The notes beneath the pieces were generated by a model. The model did no database searches. It saw only the letters and a program-made list of their open reading frames with translations, and was not told the DNA's origin. Shown piece by piece: positions 5,613-8,861 of a stretch of 8,861 bases of DNA. Position 1 is the first letter of the stretch; the number at the start of each line of letters is the position of its first letter. The position numbers were made by a program, and so were the translations under genes. The DNA comes from Burkholderiaceae bacterium. GTDB taxonomy: Bacteria; Pseudomonadota; Gammaproteobacteria; Burkholderiales; Burkholderiaceae_C. The stretch spans positions 1 to 8,861 of the forward strand of contig JALRFN010000048.1 of assembly GCA_023268425.1 (NCBI GenBank), written 5' to 3'.

Positions 5613-6065
5613 ATGAACACCACTTTCCGACACCGCAACCTACCCGGGCTCTTGCTGCAAGCGCGTGAGGCCGTGATGGCGCAACGCCGACCCGCTTTGC
5701 GCGCACAGGGCTTGTCGGACCAGCAATGGCGAGTGCTGCGCGCCTTGGATCGCGTGGGACACGAAGGTTTGGACACCGGTGCGTTGGCCCAAGCGGCTTT
5801 TATTTTGGGGCCGAGTTTGACCGGTATTTTGGAGCGCATGCAGCGCGACGGCTTGGTGACGCGCCAGCGCAGCGAGGCCGATGCACGCCGCTGGGTGGTG
5901 TACCCCACAGCCAAAGGCCAACAGGTGATCGCGGCTTTGGCCGAGCACATCGAAGCGCAGTACGCACAGGTCGAACTTGCGCTGGGGCGTGAGCGTTTGG
6001 CGGCTTTGTACGACACCTTGGACGCATTGATTGACATGAACGAGGAGCGAGATGCACAAGACTGA
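5613..6065 (+). CDS. hpaR: HpaR, MarR-family repressor of homoprotocatechuate degradation
   Basis: A 150-residue MarR-type winged-helix repressor, close in length and motifs to HpaR of E. coli. The near N-terminal LLLQAREAVM (13-22), LSDQQWRVLRAL (34-45), GPSLTGILERMQRDGLV (66-82, recognition helix region) and the wing SEADARRWVVYPT (87-99, the DxR motif) match that family. HpaR represses the pathway genes until 4-hydroxyphenylacetate or homoprotocatechuate binds. The ATG at 5613 is the only possible start: no ATG, GTG or TTG occurs in frame through the palindrome upstream, and the conserved LLQARE lies just inside. The bases before it (GCGCACAAC) contain no Shine-Dalgarno. The gene overlaps hpaG1 by 14 nt and heads the operon, which differs from E. 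coli, where hpaR stands apart from the enzyme operons. Confidence 0.93.
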   Translation: MNTTFRHRNLPGLLLQAREAVMAQRRPALRAQGLSDQQWRVLRALDRVGHEGLDTGALAQAAFILGPSLTGILERMQRDGLVTRQRSEADARRWVVYPTAKGQQVIAALAEHIEAQYAQVELALGRERLAALYDTLDALIDMNEERDAQD

Positions 6066-6708
6066 CACCCACGTCTACCCTGGCCCGCAAGGCACGGTGT
6101 ATGGCGTGTTGCTCAATTTCAAACGCGAGCGCGCGTTGTGGGCCGAGCGCGCACAAGATGCGCCATACAAGGGCGAGCCACAAGCGCCAGTGCTTTACAT
6201 CAAAACCGCCAATACCTTCAATGCCAGCGGTGGTGCCGTGCGTGTGCCGCACGGTGAAGCTGGGCTTGAGCTTGGTGCGACGCTGGGGCTGATCATGGGC
6301 GAAGGCGGCGCCGTCGATGCGGTGGCCTTGTTCATCGATTGGTCGGTGCCGCATGCAAGCTATTACCGTCCCCCGGTGCGCTTCAAAAATCGCGACGGTT
6401 TTTTGGGCTTCAGCCACCACCAACGCGTCTTGCACGATTGGTCACAAATCCAGGGCATGGGCGTGACGGTGTTGATCAACGGTGAAGCGGTGCAGCAGGT
6501 GGGCTTCGCCGAGTTGGCGCGAGCGCCGGCCACGTTGCTGGAAGATGTGCAAGCCTTCACCGATTTGCGAGCGGGTGACGTGTTGATGTTGGGCCTGGAT
6601 TGCTTGGCCGACGGCCAACGCCCGATGGCCAAGGCTGGCGACGTGGTGCGAGTGGAGTCGGCTCATGGTTTGTTTGTGGAACACCACGTGTTGGGGGTGA
6701 CGGCATGA
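6052..6708 (+). CDS. hpaG1: HpaG1, first subunit of the OPET decarboxylase/HHDD isomerase
   Basis: A 218-residue FAH-fold protein that aligns with the N-terminal half of E. coli HpaG/HpcE: GTVYGVLLNFKRERALW (14-30), PYKGEPQAPVLYIKTANTF (38-56), GATLGLIMG (75-83) and YYRPPVRFKNRDGF (104-117). HpaG decarboxylates 5-oxopent-3-ene-1,2,5-tricarboxylate and isomerises the product to 2-oxohept-3-ene-1,7-dioate in the lower homoprotocatechuate pathway. Where FAH enzymes have the metal ligands ExE before VxIG (ECELAVVIG in HpaG2), this protein reads GATLGLIMG, so the metal-binding carboxylates are missing; the E. coli N-terminal half has the same pattern. It probably acts in complex with HpaG2. The gene starts inside the end of hpaR, with GAGGAG (6042-6047) as ribosome site, and overlaps hpaG2 by 4 nt. 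Confidence 0.9.
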   Translation: MHKTDTHVYPGPQGTVYGVLLNFKRERALWAERAQDAPYKGEPQAPVLYIKTANTFNASGGAVRVPHGEAGLELGATLGLIMGEGGAVDAVALFIDWSVPHASYYRPPVRFKNRDGFLGFSHHQRVLHDWSQIQGMGVTVLINGEAVQQVGFAELARAPATLLEDVQAFTDLRAGDVLMLGLDCLADGQRPMAKAGDVVRVESAHGLFVEHHVLGVTA

Positions 6709-7466
6709 AGCACGCACGCATTGCCCATGCAGGTCGGATCCAGCATGCGCTGGCGCATGAAGACGGCTTGCTGTTGGACGACGGTCAAGTGGTGTCTGAA
6801 GACGCCGTGGTGTGGTTGCCGCCGCTGGCGCCGACACCCGCGCACCGACCGCGCACGATTTTGGCCCTGGGCTTGAACTACGTGGACCACGCCAAAGAGT
6901 TGGCCTTCAAGCCGCCCAGCGAGCCGCTGGCGTTTTTGAAAGGTGAGGCGAGTTTGATGGGCCACCAGGGCGTCACTCTGCGTCCGCGTGCAGTGCAAAA
7001 CATGCACTACGAGTGCGAGTTGGCGGTGGTGATTGGTCGTGAGGCCAAGGACGTCAAGGCCGCACAGGCTGACGACGTGGTGGCTGGCTACACGGTGGCC
7101 AACGACTACGCGATTCGCGATTACTTGGAGAACTGGTACCGCCCCAACTTCAAGGTCAAAAACCGCCCCACGTGCACCCCCATCGGCCCTTGGTTGGTGG
7201 ACCGCGATGATGTGCCCAACCCCATGGATTTGCGCTTGCAAACCCTGGTCAACGGCAAGCTCACGCAAGAGGGCACGACCAAAGACATGATTTTTGACGT
7301 GCCCACGCTGATCGAGTACTTCACCAGCTTCATGACGCTGTACCCCGGCGATTTGATTTTGACCGGCACGCCCGACGGAGTCGTGGACTGCCGCGACGGG
7401 GACCACGTGGTCACCGCGATTGAACACATTGGACAACTGCACAACACCATTCGAGAGGTCGACTGA
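6705..7466 (+). CDS. hpaG2: HpaG2, second subunit of the OPET decarboxylase/HHDD isomerase
   Basis: A 253-residue FAH-family enzyme equivalent to the C-terminal half of E. coli HpaG. It has the complete metal site: YECE (102-105, Glu103 and Glu105) and VANDY with Asp134. GLNYVDHAKE holds the family His62, and GDLILTGTPDGV (215-226) is the usual C-terminal block. It carries out the decarboxylation and isomerisation that follow HpaE in the pathway. I chose the ATG at 6705-6707 because it overlaps the hpaG1 stop as ATGA, has GGGGGTGA just upstream, and gives MKHARIAHAGRIQHAL, a family-like N-terminus. The frame is open further up to 6600, but that stretch is the hpaG1 coding region. The stop codon shares one base with the hpaE start (TGATG). 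Confidence 0.95.
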   Translation: MKHARIAHAGRIQHALAHEDGLLLDDGQVVSEDAVVWLPPLAPTPAHRPRTILALGLNYVDHAKELAFKPPSEPLAFLKGEASLMGHQGVTLRPRAVQNMHYECELAVVIGREAKDVKAAQADDVVAGYTVANDYAIRDYLENWYRPNFKVKNRPTCTPIGPWLVDRDDVPNPMDLRLQTLVNGKLTQEGTTKDMIFDVPTLIEYFTSFMTLYPGDLILTGTPDGVVDCRDGDHVVTAIEHIGQLHNTIREVD

Positions 7467-8861
7467 TGAACATTCAACACCTGATCAACGGCAAGTCTGT
7501 GGACTCTGCCCAGCACTTTGACTCCATCAACCCCGCCACGCAAGAAGTCATCGCCTCGGTGGCCGCTGGTGGCGAGGCAGAGGTCAATGCTGCGGTTGCT
7601 GCTGCCAAGGAAGCTTTCCCCAGGTGGGCGGGTACACCCGCAGCAGAGCGCGCCAAAGTGATGCGCCGCTTGGGCGACTTGATCGCCCAAGAGGCGCCTG
7701 CGATTGCGCAAATGGAAACCCGCGACACGGGTCAAGTGATTGGTCAAACGGGCAAGGCCTTGATCCCGCGCGCAGCCGACAACTTTTACTATTTCGCGGA
7801 GATGTGCACGCGCGTGGACGGCCACACTTACCCCACGCCCACGCACCTGAACTACACGCTGTTCCACCCAGTGGGCGTGTGCGCCTTGATCAGCCCGTGG
7901 AATGTGCCCTTCATGACCGCGACCTGGAAGACCGCGCCCTGTTTGGCCTTCGGCAACACGGCGGTGTTGAAGATGAGCGAGTTGTCACCTTTGACCGCCG
8001 ACCGCTTGGGCCAGTTGGCGTTGGAGGCGGGGGTGCCACCTGGTGTCTTGAACGTGGTCCACGGCTACGGCCAAGATGCTGGGGAACCACTGGTGTCGCA
8101 CCCTGACGTGCGCGCGATTTCCTTCACTGGTTCGACGGTGACAGGCAACCGCATCGTCAAGTCGGCAGGCTTGAAGAAATTCAGCATGGAGCTGGGCGGC
8201 AAGTCACCGTTTGTGGTGTTTGAAGACGCAGACTTTGAACGTGCGTTGGATGCGGCGGTGTTCATGATCTTCTCCTACAACGGCGAGCGTTGCACGGCGG
8301 GCAGCCGCATCTTGGTGCAGCGTTCGATCTACGCCGAGTTCTCGCGCCGTTTCACCGAGCGGGCCAAGCGCATCACCGTGGGTGACCCTTTGGACGAAGC
8401 CACCATCGTGGGGCCCATGATCTCCAAGAACCATTTGGCCAAGGTGCAGCACTACATTGACTTGGGCCAAAAAGAGGGCGCCACGCTGCTGTGTGGCGGC
8501 GTGGGCAAACCCGACTACGCGGCCGCCTTGCCCGCATCCATGGCGCAAGGCAATTTTGTGTGGCCCACGGTGTTTGGCGACGTGGACAACCGCATGGCCA
8601 TTGCGCAAGACGAGATTTTTGGCCCGGTGGCGTGTTTGATTCCGTTTGATGATGAGGCCGATGCGATTCGCATCGCCAATGACATTCCCTATGGCTTGTC
8701 CAGCTACGTGTGGTCCGAAAACATTGGCCGTGCGCACCGCGTGGCCGCGTCGATTGAGGCTGGCATGTGTTTCGTCAACAGCCAAAACGTGCGCGACTTG
8801 CGCCAGCCCTTTGGCGGCACCAAGGCCAGCGGCACCGGCCGCGAGGGCGGCACCTGGAGTT
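7466..8861 (+). CDS. hpaE: HpaE, 5-carboxymethyl-2-hydroxymuconate semialdehyde dehydrogenase (C-terminus cut)
   Basis: 465 codons are present of a protein usually close to 488 residues, so about 20 are missing beyond the window. HpaE is an NAD-dependent aldehyde dehydrogenase that oxidises the ring-cleavage product CHMS to 5-carboxymethyl-2-hydroxymuconate. All the landmarks are there: PWNVPF (144-149, catalytic Asn145), Lys169 in LKMSE, FTGST (220-224), MELGGKS with the general base Glu242, GERCTAGSR with nucleophile Cys276, and EIFGPVA. QNVRDLRQPFGGTKASGTGREGG near the end is a signature of the HpaE branch of the superfamily. The start at 7466-7468 shares its A with the hpaG2 stop, and AGAGGT lies 6 nt upstream, so translation is probably coupled. 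The other pathway genes (hpaD ring-cleavage dioxygenase, hpaF, hpaH, hpaI) are not in the window and would be expected beyond it. Confidence 0.97.
   Translation, partial: MNIQHLINGKSVDSAQHFDSINPATQEVIASVAAGGEAEVNAAVAAAKEAFPRWAGTPAAERAKVMRRLGDLIAQEAPAIAQMETRDTGQVIGQTGKALIPRAADNFYYFAEMCTRVDGHTYPTPTHLNYTLFHPVGVCALISPWNVPFMTATWKTAPCLAFGNTAVLKMSELSPLTADRLGQLALEAGVPPGVLNVVHGYGQDAGEPLVSHPDVRAISFTGSTVTGNRIVKSAGLKKFSMELGGKSPFVVFEDADFERALDAAVFMIFSYNGERCTAGSRILVQRSIYAEFSRRFTERAKRITVGDPLDEATIVGPMISKNHLAKVQHYIDLGQKEGATLLCGGVGKPDYAAALPASMAQGNFVWPTVFGDVDNRMAIAQDEIFGPVACLIPFDDEADAIRIANDIPYGLSSYVWSENIGRAHRVAASIEAGMCFVNSQNVRDLRQPFGGTKASGTGREGGTWS

Noticed and set aside
1..8861. The TRAP transporter as part of the hpa pathway (uptake of 4-hydroxyphenylacetate)
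   Set aside because: The two are separated by modA and aroE and have different candidate regulators and operators; proximity alone does not support a shared substrate.

Overview
The window is GC-rich, with strong use of TTG (Leu) and GTG/GCG/GCC codons. Its proteins look like those of a betaproteobacterium of the order Burkholderiales, most likely family Comamonadaceae (Limnohabitans/Rhodoferax/Hydrogenophaga-like). This assignment rests on protein style and gene content; there is no rRNA marker. I found no mobile element, CRISPR array, tRNA or rRNA. Two short AT-rich islands (about 2041-2100 and 5572-5605) stand out in the GC-rich background, and both carry the palindromes expected of operators.

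Left part (1-2126), minus strand: a TRAP transporter operon dctP-dctQ-dctM. It encodes a periplasmic binding protein, a small membrane subunit and the N-terminal 131 residues of the large membrane subunit, which runs off the window at position 1. A perfect 11-bp stem-loop lies directly after dctP. Divergent from dctP is an unusual gene (2127-3764, plus strand) that joins a complete TetR-family repressor to a complete HSL/GDSAGG-type alpha/beta hydrolase in one reading frame. The two transcription units share a compact control region in which a palindromic TTGCAA can serve as the -35 box on both strands. A second palindrome (GTTAATTAAC) sits in the dctP promoter spacer. I infer that the fusion protein controls the TRAP operon, and that its hydrolase half may process or sense an ester- or amide-type compound whose acid product the TRAP system imports.

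Middle (3765-5500): a solitary molybdate-type binding protein gene modA (plus), with no modB/modC beside it, converges on aroE (minus, shikimate dehydrogenase).

Right part (5501-8861), plus strand: the start of a homoprotocatechuate (3,4-dihydroxyphenylacetate) meta-cleavage operon, hpaR-hpaG1-hpaG2-hpaE. The genes are tightly coupled, with overlaps of 14, 4 and 1 nt. HpaR is the MarR-type repressor. HpaG1 and HpaG2 are the two halves of the decarboxylase/isomerase that is one fused protein in E. coli. HpaE is the CHMS dehydrogenase, and its last roughly 20 residues lie beyond the window. A perfect 32-bp palindrome covers the predicted hpaR promoter and ends 7 nt before the hpaR ATG, leaving no room for a Shine-Dalgarno sequence. 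This suggests autorepression and a nearly leaderless hpaR message.
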